NCBI GenBank assembly: GCA_025453925.1
Contig: JALOPK010000008.1
Location: 1-27,635, forward strand
Length of the DNA: 27,635 nucleotides
Direction of reading: 5' to 3'
Origin: Candidatus Eiseniibacteriota bacterium
GTDB lineage: Bacteria; JAFGKV01
Every line of letters starts with the position of its first letter. Within the stretch, counting starts at the first letter, position 1. Shown here piece after piece: positions 1-12,100 of the stretch. The position numbers were made by a program, and so were the translations under genes. The notes below the pieces were generated by a model. It was given only the letters and a program-made list of their open reading frames with translations. It ran no database searches and had not been told where the DNA came from.

Positions 1-111
1 CACCGTCAGGATGTCCCCGTCCACGTCCGTATCGTTCGTCAGAACCGGGATGATGACCGGCGTATCTTCCGCCGTGCTCGCAGTATCGTCGTTCGCTACC
101 GGCGCCTGGTC
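1..111 (-). other. Start of a further cadherin-like/VCBS-type domain, cut by the window edge
   Basis: The last 36 visible residues read APVANDDTASTAEDTPVIIP followed by VLTNDTDVDGDILTV. This is the opening strand and D-x-D-x-D-G-D-x-L loop of a cadherin-like domain as at 3385-4014. The frame is still open at base 1, so the protein continues for at least the rest of this domain. Confidence 0.85.
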
Positions 112-3100
112 GACGTTGAGGATCGTCACCTCCGCATCGGCCGCAGCCACGCCCAGATCATCGTCGCGTACCTCTACCGCGATACTGTAAACACCGTCGC
201 TGGTGTACACGTGCAGCCGGTTAAACGTGCCGGCGGAACAGGGGGATTCCTCAATCGTGCCGTCGCCCCACTCGATCCTCAGTGTGAAGGTATCCAGCGT
301 GCCCGGGTCGGCGATCGTACCGCTCACCGTGCTGGGCGACCCTTCATCGGCATCGGCGGCGCTCAGACCCGTGAGAGTGGGGACGACGTTGTTGAGCGTG
401 ACAGTAGTCTGTCCGGTCCCGACTTCGACGGTGTCGTCCTCCACGGTCACCGTGATCGCATACGTGTCCGCAGGGGTCCCCCCCGGTGCATCGTCGCGAT
501 ACAGATGAGTGAAACTGAAATCGGTATCTCCCGGGCTGCAGACCTGCTGCTCGAACAGCGAGCCGTCGCCCCAGTCAATTACGGTTACGATGTAGGCGCC
601 GCTCGAATCCGGGTCCGTGAACTCCCCTTGGAGCGTGACCGTGGTGTTCTCGTTCGCAGGATTCGGCGTGACCGTCAGGGCCGTTACCGTAGGTGCATCG
701 TTGACACCGTTGATGGTGACGGTGACCTTGGCGCTGTCTTCGCCGCCGCGGCCGTCAGCGACGGTGTAGCTGAAGGAGAAGGTAGCACTCTCTCCGTCTC
801 GGAGTGCGTCATAGTGCCCGCGTGGGTCGAACGTCAGCGAGCCGTCGCCGTTGTTGGTCACGGCGGCGGTGGTGAGGCTCACGATGCTCACGACGTCCCC
901 GTCGGGGTCACTGGCATCATTCACCCAGATGGTAAGCACATCGTCTTCCCCGACGGCCGGGGTCTTGTCGGCGCCGGCGTCCGGAGCTCCGTTCTCGGCC
1001 AGGATCGTCACCGTGCCGTCAACAATGGTGAGGGTCAGCAAGCCTTCATTGAGCCCGGTATGGTAGTCAAACTCATCGGAGGCAACGATATTCAGGGTCG
1101 TAGCCCCTGCCGCCGCTGCCGGCAAGATGCTGAATGTCAAATTCAGTAGCCTCCCGATCTGGGTTTCATCGACGAATTCGTTCGTGAGCGCAAAGCAGCT
1201 TATCCGGGCGAGACCGCTGGTGTTATCGATATTGGAGACCATCGCGTACCCGCTGCTGACGAGTTCACCCAGCGTCACCGCATCCAGCGTCAGAATGGCA
1301 GGCGTGAACCGCAGCTCAACATCGGCGCTCTCCATTGCCTCGCCCATCAGATTATCGACGGTCATGTCCAAATTCAGGCCGATCTCGATGGTGTCTCCCG
1401 GATAGCCGGTGAGGTCGCCGCCAAAGCTCAATTCCGGGTCGGGACCACCTTTGATCGGCGACTCAGACAGCCCAGGGAGATCCGGGATCTGCGAGACATC
1501 CAAGCCGACAGCCTTGCGGGCCAGCAGCGACGCGTCCTGCGCCGTGATACGTCCATTGCCGCTGACATCGCCGATCAGCACCGGGTCCTTCAGGCGGTAG
1601 CCGGCGGCAAAGCCGGTTCCGATCCCCACGCCCAGCCGCGCGATGTACGAGGCATCCAGACCGCTGTAGGAGAAGTTGCCCGTGGCATCACCGAGATACG
1701 CCACCACCTGCACACCACCATCGCTGCGGACCGGGATCGCCCCCTCGTTGAGTTGCACTTGACTGAGCGTGAGCAACCCGGTGGCCGTATACGGAGCATC
1801 CTCAGGAATCCCCGCTTCGATCTCAAGGATGCGCAGTGCGGTGGTGCCGGGCAAGGTGGTCGTCGTCCCGTAGAAGGTGACCGGAATGCGGCCGGGGTGA
1901 CTGATGTCGTACATCAATGTCCACTCGCTGGGTACGGCACCGCCGCGCACGATCCGTCTCACCTCCAGCAGTGACGGATCGTACTCGAACACGAAGTCGA
2001 CGGACTGCACGCCACTGCCGCTGCTGAGGGTCACCGGGATACCATTGCCGGTCGTCGGCACATCGACGTCCTGGCCCGGACCGCGGGTAACGTCGGGCAG
2101 AGACAGCAGGCGAGCGCTGGTGGCTTCTACGGTGAACGTCGTCACGTAGTCGCCGCCCGGCACGTGGTCGCCGTCACCATCGAGCGGATTGCCTTGGCTG
2201 TCGGTGAAACCATCCGCCGCACCGCGCAACGTCAAGGTGTAGGTGCCCGGCGTCAGGGGACCACCGGTCTTGACGAAGGTGAGGCTGCGTGTCTGCGAAT
2301 CATACACCAGCGAGCCGGCGACCGGCACACCCGTACTGCTGACCAGAGTCAAGTCCGCAGGGCCGTAGCCGCCGCCGGCCGTGTCGTACAGATTTAACAC
2401 GCCCAGGTTCAATTGATAGTTGAAGGACACGCTCAGCCCGGTCGCGATGGGCTGCAAGGCGGTTACCCGCAGCAGCGGCTGATCAGACAGGACGATCAAC
2501 TCATCCTGGGTGGCATCGTAGCCGCGGTTGCCGGCCGGGTCGATGGCAGTGACTATGACATCGTAAGCGCCGACAGCCAAAGCCGGGCGGATGGTGTTGT
2601 CGGGCAGAGTCCAGGTACCGTCGCCGTGATTGACCGCAGTATAAGGCCGGTTGTTGACCACGAGCTGTATCTGAGCCAACGGATCGTTTACCGTACCGGT
2701 CAGCGGCGGCGTGGTGTCATCCGCCTCGAGGAGATGCACGGTTACAACCGGTGGCGTGGTATCGACCCGCAGTTCATCCTTGCTGCCGTCGGTCGCGGTG
2801 TTGCCGGCCCGGTCGGCGGCGGTAGCGATAACCTCATAGACGCCGTCAGCCAGCGCCGGCGCGACAATGCCCGCGGGCAAAATCCACGTACCGTTGCTGC
2901 CGGAAGTCACCGCCCCGTAGGTCCTGCCGCCAACCGTGACCTCGACCGTAGCCTGCGGATCGTTGACCGTACCGGTCAGTTCCGGTGACGGGTTATTGGT
3001 CAAAAGCGGCCGGACGGTCACGACCGGCGCGGTCCTGTCGAGCGTGAACTGCACGGCAACGTCGACGCCCTGGTTGAGCGGATTCCAACCCTGGTCCCGG

Positions 3101-6100
3101 ATACCATCGTTCGGCCCAGCGTTGAGGATCACGGTGTACGTTCCCTCGCGGGTGAGCGGCGACTCGAGCACGATAAACAGGGCGTCGCTGCCCCAGCCGT
3201 CGATGCTGTAGCCGGCAACGATCTGACCTGAAGGATCGACGATGTGGACGTCCCCGTCATCTCCGAGGACTTGCTCGGAGAACAGGAACAGCAGGATCGG
3301 CGTTGCATCATTGGTCAGCTTGTCGGCATTACTGGCGCCGTTGTCGTCGTACAACTTCCACACCTTCAGCGCGGGCAGAACCGGGTCGATCCGCACGGTA
3401 ACGCTGGCGTAGCTCCGGACGCCGCTCGCGTCACGCACGGCGTAACCGAAGTAATCGAAGACGGACATACCCGGAGACAGGTGCTCGAAGGCACCGTTCG
3501 GGTCATACGTCCAGGTCCCATCGCCGTTGTCGATGATGACGGCCCCGTACTCGGTGTAGGGAGAGACAGAGACGATCGAGAGCACGTCACCCTCGTCGAT
3601 GTCGGTGTCATTGGCCAACAAGTCGGCCGCGGTGAAGGTCAGGGGCGTGTCCTCATCGGTGGCCAACTCGTCGTCCACGGCCACGGGCGCATCGTTGACA
3701 CCGGTAATGATCACTTCCACGATGGCGGTAGCGGTGGTGGTGCCATCGGAGACGGTGTAGGCAAAATGATCGGTGGCCTTGGCGCCGGCGGGCAGATCCT
3801 CGAACTGACCATTCGGATCGTAGAAGTAGTTGCCGTAGTTATCCCACCACAGGCTCCCCTTCATACCCGTCGTGTCGGGGTCGTTGATGATGGTGAGGGT
3901 GTCGCCGAGGTCGGGATCCTCGTCGTTTGTCAGCAGGTCTGCGGGACGGATGACCAGCACCGTGTCTTCGTCGGTGACTACCTCATCGTCGGCTGCCACC
4001 GGATCGCCGTGGATGGTGCCGGACGTGCCACCGATGGACCGCGTGCCGTCAACACCGCCGACGCTGGCGCTGAGGGTGAAGGTCCCCGCGGCATCGTACG
4101 TATGGACAATGTCAATCTGTGCGATAACCGGGGCGGGATAATCGAGCGGCTTGCCGTGGTAGATCGCAAGGGTCCCCGGACGCGGCACAAATTCATCGTT
4201 CTCCCAATACCCGTCGAAGCCGGCCCAATCACCGATCACGACGTCGTCATAGCCGTCGCCGTTGAAGTCGCCGCCGCCGAGCGTACCGGGAACATCATCG
4301 AAACCGATGGTCATCGCCGTACCGACGGGGAAGCGAATGATCATCGGCGATACGCCGTCGAGCGAACCGAGGTACAGGAACGCCTGGCCCAAAGGCCCTT
4401 CGCCACCGCCTGGTGCCCCGGCCAGCACAAGGAAGTCAGCGTAACCATCCGCGTTAACGTCGCCGGCCGGAGCCAGATCCCAGCCGACGTAGCCGGTGAT
4501 CAACTCCTCCGGAACCTCGATATACTGCGGCTGCTCGTCGAATCCTTTCGCAGTTCCGTAATAAACGGATACCGCACCGCGTTTGTAGTTCGGGGACGGC
4601 TCAAACAGCGGCGCACTGACGATGATATCCGGCGCCCCATCCCGATTGACATCGCCCACGCCGGCCGCATCCCACCCGAAGTAGCCGCCATTCGAACCTG
4701 TGAGGACCTGCAGCGGGGTCATCTCCAGACCGTGGGCAGTTCCCAGGAAGACGTACACCCGGCCGTTCAACGCGTCTTCCTGGCAGGCGCCGACGATCAC
4801 GTCGCCGAACCCGTCCTTGTTGAGGTCACCAACCGCGGCCACGCTGGACCCGAACTGACCGTGCTGCTGCGTGCCTTGATAGGTCCAGGCCGGACTGGCG
4901 TTCAATCCCTGCGCCGATCCCAGATACAGGCGGGCCTCACCGGCACTGACCAGGGTCTGCACCTGTCCACTCTCACTGATTCGGACGACCTCGGCGCCAG
5001 GAATACCCACGAGAACATCGCCGTACCCATCGTTGTTGACATCACCGGCGGAGACGGCAGAGTAGCGGAACGGCGCCCAGTTCTCGAGATTGGCAATATG
5101 CCAGACCGGCCCCATGAGACCTCCCGGCGTACCGGTGCCGGCAGCCGTGCCCAGGAACAGATAGATGGCGCCCTGGACGGAAACCGGCTCGTACGTCACG
5201 CTGTAGCCGTCGCCGGTCCAAACCTGAACCGCCCGCAGGACCGTAACCACCTGGTGGGGCGCGCTCACGAGAACGTCGTCATAGCCGTCGCCATTGACAT
5301 CACCGGCGGGGCTGACCGCCAGATCTCGGCTGAACGCTTCGTAGGACTGCTGGAGCATGAATCCCGAGATGACCTTCGCCGGATTATTGACGATACCGCC
5401 AGCGGATCCCAGATACAGGACGATGCGGCCGTAGGCCTGCCCATCGTTCTCATACGACTCCGTCACGACGAGATCGTCATAGCCATCGTTGTTGACGTCA
5501 CCGACCACCACGCTATTGGCATCGCCCATATCATGGCGGAACAGCGCGTTGACCTCATCCGCGACGGGGTCGAGCACCAGGTCCGGATCGTCCCAGACGA
5601 CCGGGCCGGGGGCCACGTAGTCCAGGAGGCGCGTCTCCGAGGTACCGTCCCCGAAATGGATCGTCACTTTCACCTTGTTGTTTGCGTCAGGAATGAAGCG
5701 GTGATCCGGGTCCTGAACAATCACGCGGACGGTTGTCGGCAGGTCGGTATGCATGACCTCATCGATGAATTCGGGCACCACCACGACTTGGTTGTCAATG
5801 TCGCCGAACCCGGTCCCGGCGCCGGCCGCGATGTGGATCTCGGTAAACTGCCCCACCAATACGCGGGCCGCCGGCATCCCGCGATACCCGAAATTCGTGG
5901 GAATCTCATCGCTCGGGAGGTTCCCGTCGAATCCGAACGGCACCTGCGAACTGCCGAAGGCGACCTCGCCAGCCGCCTGCAAGTTCAGCTTGTTGGCGTA
6001 GCTGTCGGTCTGGATGATCAAGCCACCGACGGCGATGCTGCCGGTCGAGGTCACGTCCACGTCCCCGTCGAGCACGTCGATGTTCACCAGTTCGACAGAA

Positions 6101-9100
6101 GTCAGGGCCTCGACCTTCAGGTCCCCCACACCCTCGACCCGAGCCTGCAGTTGTCCCACCGCGGTCCGCAGATGGAACCCGTTGTAGCCGACGGCCGTGA
6201 GACTCTGGCCGCTGATCAGGGCGCTGTCGCCGCCCACGATGTCACGTGCCTGCAGGCGGATGTCGGTGCCCTGGATGACCGGCGTGGTGACCCCGGTCCC
6301 GGAGTCCGGTCCGGACGCACTCAGCACCAGCGACCGGCCGGCGTTCAGGGTCGTCCGGCCCGTCGTGTTGATCCCGCCGTTCTCGGTAAAGATGATGTTG
6401 CCCAGCGCAACGAAGTGGACGTATTGGACCGTATTGATGACGGTGTCGATGATGATGTCCCGTTGGACCGGCACCTCTCCCACCCCGATCTCCCACGATT
6501 CCGGATGGTAGGTTTCATCGATCAGAACACTCAAGGAAGAAGAGATATCGGGCAGCTCGACGCCCTGCCAGATAGCATAATCGACATCGAAATCCAGACC
6601 AGCGCGGACCGTCAATTCGTAGGCCGATATCGAACAGCCCTCGATCGCGTACACATCGCGGGCCGCGTCGATCTCAATGGCGCTCCCCCAGGTCTCGAGG
6701 GCGCCCACCCCGATGCTGCCGGCACCGCCGGCGGTCAGAATGATGTCGTCCGCACCCACGTGGTGAGCCAGCAAGGTGCCGCCGGTCATGACTGTCACCG
6801 TGCCGGCGCCAGTGGTGACGTCCACCAGATCCACGACCTTGTCCGTGAAATCCCAGGCGTCACGCTCGGCCTGATAGTCCCAGCCCTGTTCACTGGCGCA
6901 CCAGTCGTTGTCGTTGATCCAGATGTCGCCCACGTCCGATGTGACCGCGTACGCGTCCACGTCGCCGTAGAGCCTGACTCCGCCATGGACATCCACGATC
7001 GCCGAATACGCCGTGACCATGCTGCCCGCATCACCGTAGATCGACCCGTTGTTGGAAACGAACTCCACGGTCGCGGCCTCCAAGAAGGCGCCCGGCTCCA
7101 GGTACAGGTCGCCCGTCGTCTGGATGCGGACCAGGTCCACGCCAAGGAGGCTGCCGCTGATGTGCAGATCGGTCTCGCTCTGGATGCGCACCTCCCGAGC
7201 GCTGAATGCTTCGCCGAAGTCGATCCCGGTCACGCCGTACGGGGCGATGATGCTCAGGATCTGGGAGCCGCTCAAGGAGATCCCTTCCAGGTGGATGACA
7301 CCGTCCTCGGCGGCAGGCACCGGAACCACCAACTCACCATTGTGCAGGAGCTCCGTAAACAGCTCCGGCAGGGCCTCTTCGGGCTGGTATTCCTTGTCCG
7401 TGTACTCGGCCTTCGGATCGACGAACGTGCATTCGCTGTCCGCCAGCGGGGTGTAGGCGGGCGTGAACTCCGTGAACTGGACCAGGACGTCTTCGGGATC
7501 CAGAACCTGGGTCAAGTGCCCGCCCGGCGGGACAATGACGGCGCTCTCCCAATCCACCCCTTCCTGCTGGGCCAGGAACTGGGCCAGGCTGACCGCGGTC
7601 CGTGTGGCCGGATCGAGCACGTAGACCGTCACGTCGTCCCAGTTGAAGGCTGGATCGAGCGGATTCGGAGCGCTGGGACCGGCCGCCGCGACCAGGATGG
7701 AATAGTGGTAATCGTGGACGGTGAACAGGTCATGCGGAATCTGGACAGTGCGCTCATGCTCGTCACCGGCCTCGTCCAGATAGGTCTCTTTATGGAAGGT
7801 GTACGTGACCTTGTCGAACTTCCGCACGAAGAAGGAGACCTCGCCCGGATAGATGGCATTGGGCGCGCCGCCCACCAAATCGACGGCGTACACCTGGTCA
7901 TCCAGGGTCTCATCGCCCGGTTGTGCCGGATCGTTGGGCGTTCCCATGATGTCGCGATAGTACCAGGCGCCGGGCGCCCCTTCGAGCTCCACCAGCCAGG
8001 TGTAGAAGGTGTCGTCCGCATTCTCTTCCACGTAGACCGGATCGCCGTGGACGTCCGTCTCGCCGGTCAGACCCTTGACGTCGCGGTAGAGCAACTGACC
8101 GGTCACCGTATTCTGGTACAGGAAGTAGCCGGAGAACTCGTCCTGGGCAACCCCGATGCCGTCCACCGGCCCGGGCTGGTGCGTTCCCCCATCGTCCCCG
8201 AACTGCTGAACGTGATGTCCAAGGGCCTGGATCCGGATGGCGGTGGGCGCGGGCGCGGACAGTTGCAGAGCGTGCAACTCCTGCTGCAGGGACTGGTAGC
8301 TCTGCTGCAGCAAGGTGAACTGGCTGGAGAGCGTGGCCATCCGGCTCTCGTTGAGAGCGAGCGTCTGGCGGAAGCTGTCGGCCAGGCCGTTGAAGGCCAG
8401 CGCGCCCTGCTGGATGACCATGTTCTGGGCCAGGGTCAGGATCTCCGCCTGGTCTTGCTGGCCGGCCAGATCAACGTCGTACAGGTGGTACCGGCCGTGC
8501 AAGCCCTCCCACTTCTCGGTGATGATCTCATCGAGGTTGGCCTGCATTTGTAGTTCGTAATCGGCCAGCGTCGGGTTGAGCGGATCGAGCGGATCGGTCG
8601 GTTCGAGCTGAGTCTCATAGGCGGCGAGCGTGGCCTCGTAGCTGGCTTTGTCCGCAATCCGTGCATCACGCTGCGCGGGCCAGCCGTTCGCATTCGCGGG
8701 ATCCAGAAGGAGCTCCAACTCGTCCAGGCTGTGCTGGGTGAGGTACGGGAAGGTGGTCTGGTACCACTGCACCCCGCCGGGGAACTCATTCAGCTTATTC
8801 TGAAGATACGTCCGCTCCGGTCCGACCAGCGTCGACCCGTCCTTCAGGATCCCGCCGAGGGTGTTCAGGTCCTGCTGGACAAGGCCCTGCTGGGCCTGGA
8901 GATCAGCCTTCATGTCCTCCAGCGCCTTCTGCTCCTGATCCAGCAGGCTGTACGAGCCCTGCCAAGTGGCGTAGATATGGTTCATCAGGCCCGTGCGACT
9001 CCCCTGTGCCTTGGCCAGGTCCTCATCCAACTGCTTGATCCGACTCAGGCATCCCTCTCTCGTCGTCGGCAGAGTGGGGTCCCACTTTCCGGTCGCGCCT

Positions 9101-12100
9101 TGCGTGACCAGATTGTTGTAGGTCCAGGAAATGTCGCCGACTTGTATGAGTTTCTCGTTGATCCCGGTCTTGTCGCCTTTGCCCCAGGAACGCAGCAGGT
9201 CTCCTCGCAACGCGAGCAATTCCTCGTACTTCAGAGTGCCCATGAGTTCGTCGGTCACGTCATACAGCTTCCATTTGCCAGAGTAGAGGGCATCGACGAT
9301 ATCAAAGTAGGCCCAGGGCACCGTCTTGGTAGCTCCCGCCGCGTCCTTCAGAACGAAGTCACCCGTATCCTGATCGAAGCGAATGCTGGTCCAACCCTGT
9401 CGGACGAACGTATCATCTGTCTTATAGTCCGGTACATAGTATGGATTCAGTCGCCCCAACCTTGCATCGGCAGCGATGAGACGATTCGTCAAATAGGTGT
9501 AGGCCTCGGTGGAGCCATTCGGGATATCCATGGTACGGACATACGCGAAAGCGACTTCCAGGAACTGGCGGTCCATCGCCGCAATCTGCTGATTCAGGCT
9601 GGCGATCTGCGCATCGAGGGTGGACAGCGTCGGGTGCCCGTTGATCCCCTGCAACTGGGTCCACAGGGCAGGGACGGTGATGTACTTGGTGCCGTATGGG
9701 AGGAGTCTCCGGAGTTCCCGGTCGAAGGTGTAGTAGTCGATCGAAGTGGCCTGCGCCAGGGGGGCCACGATATTGAGAACCGTCTGGACCTCAGCGATCT
9801 CGGCGGTGTAAGCGTCGTACTGGCCCCGAAGATAGCTGTAGGTCTTGTTGGCATAGGGGCCGGTCGTCAGGTCGGTGACGAACTGGGTCATGGCCGGGCT
9901 CAGGACATTGGTATAGCCGGCCAACTGGCGGAAGCGGGCATCGATCTCGCTATAGGGCGTTTGGCCACCTATTCCGGCGAGGATGCCGAGCGCGGCGTTG
10001 ATGTCGTTCAAGTCTAGGTAGTCCCGCGTGACCGCCAGTTGGCCCTTATTGAGCACGATCTCACCTTGCAGGCGCGTCTTCTCGCTCCCCAGGAAGGACA
10101 AGGTATCACCGACCTCGGTGTCCAAGGCCGTCAGGTTGAGGTACAAGGACTTCAACCGGTTGTCGCTCAGGGTGGCAGGGGTCACCGTCTGCGTGAGGCC
10201 GGCGACGTTGCGCACCTCATAGGCGCTGCCCGTGCCCGTCGGATCGAGTTGGCGGAGCCAGACCTCCTGCTGTACGTTGCCCAGCAGTACACCCAGATCG
10301 GCCTGATAGGCCGTGGTCTCGGTGATGCCCTCGTCCACCTCCGCGAGGTCGGCAATCCGCTGCGCGTTATTGCCGATCATACCCAGGATGTCCTGGATAG
10401 CCTCGTCAAGGAGCCCCTGGTACAGGAGGATGTTGTCCAAGACCAACTGCCGCTCGGCCAGCAAGTCCGTGTAGTAGTATTTTTCGCCGCCGGGCAGATC
10501 CAGCCACATATCCTCGATCGTGTCCGGCCACAACTCCTGCTCGACCTCCCAATCCAGTTGGGCCTGCAGGTTCGCGAACTGGGTGCGGAGCTGCTGCTGT
10601 TCAAGCTGATACGGCAGATGCAGCAACCGCTGGAGATAGGTCTCGCCCAGCAGACCCATCGAATCCGCCTGGCCGGTCTTCAGGGCAGCCGTCGTCCGCG
10701 CCAACATGGCCAACTCCTGCGAGACCTGCGCCTGCTGCCGCAGGTTCGTTTGCAGTTGCTCGAGGACCTCCTGCTGCTCGGCCAGGGCCTGCACGTAGAC
10801 GTTGAATCCGGGCCGGCCCTCGACGATCGTTCCGTCGGGGCCGAGCTCGACGACATCGTCCGCGAGGTTGACGTTGCCTTCACTGAGGATATCGATGCCG
10901 GTCAAGCCGGCGAGATGCCCGCTCAGCGTGGCGCTGCTGCCCACGTTCATGGCAATGGAGCCGATCTCCAGCAGGACTTTCTGCTTGAAGGTGCTGACGG
11001 TCCCGCCGGAGGTCAGCGAGAGCTGTCCGGGCGTGACGAGGTGACCGGTCACGACGAGGTCGTCGGCCGCGATCAGGTTCAGCGGGCCCGCCGAGATCAG
11101 GCTGCTGCCGGTCTCCCGGACGAAGAGACTGCCCGCCGTGGACCTCAGTGTCAGGCCCTGGAGGGCATCGTGGCTGTGGGCGTCGTTGAGGATCAGCCCA
11201 TGCTGGGCGGTGACATTGATCGCGCCGCCTTCAGCGCCGAGCAGTTCCATGCCGGGCGTGAACTCCCCCACCCCGTCCACGTCGAAGACCGCGACGGTAT
11301 GATAGCCATGCGAGAAGACGGTGCCGCTCGGATTCACCGCCATCGTGTTCACTGCCATTGTCAGGCCGGTGATGTTGAGCTGCGCCTGCAAAGCGGCGTC
11401 GCCCGCCACGATCGCGACGCTGCCGACGCCCGGACCAGTGATGGCCCCGTCCGCCTCCAGCCGCACCTTGCCCTGCGAGGTGAAGCCTTTGGTCATCCCG
11501 AGCAGACCGGTCGTCTCCCGGAAGCCATACTCCTTGCGGTTCTGGTCCCACGCGAGAGACTCGTCATCCTCGAAGGTGGCGTCGTAGGAGATGCCCAAGA
11601 GACCGAGCAGCCGCGTGTACAGGATGAAGGCCACGTGGCCGGTGATTACCGAAGGATAACCAAGGCTCAGGAAGTCCGCTTCGTCCAGGACATAGGGGTC
11701 ATCCTCCGGCCCGATGGTCGCCAGCGCGGCCGCAATGATCGCGGCCAAGTCGTCCGCCTCCGTCATCTCCAGGTGCACGACGATGGTCGGCACCCCTTCG
11801 GGATTCGTCGAGTAGTCGAGTACCGGGACGCCTTCCTCATCAGTCAGAGGATCGCGCAGCGCAAGCGGAATGTCGTAGGTTGAAACGCCGGTCAGATCGA
11901 TCCGGCTCAACTGGGCGTTCAGCAGTGCCAAGCGAATCGCGGCGGCCTCGGCATCGCTGGAGGCATACGTGCCGCCCGTGATGCTGACCACGGTGATCGT
12001 GCCGCCGCTGCCTTCCACGGTGCGCAGGAGGATCTCATTGGCGTGCGGCGGGGCAACTGTGGTGTCCCAGTCTGTCTTGAGCACGACGTTCTCGGCGGTC

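Noticed and set aside
4144-5589. Integrin-alpha gene or eukaryotic contamination
   Set aside because: FG-GAP propellers are common in bacterial secreted proteins, the frame is intron-free, and the surrounding modules (dockerin, SbsA-Ig, VCBS-type) are bacterial.
3244-8553. Long plus-strand open frame of 1,769 codons as a gene
   Set aside because: It lies exactly antisense to FG-GAP, solenoid and helical modules of the minus-strand gene. Its translation is a low-complexity Val/Asp/Gly/Arg/His-rich sequence, as expected for the complement of Asp/Val/Ala/Pro codons, with no recognisable domain.
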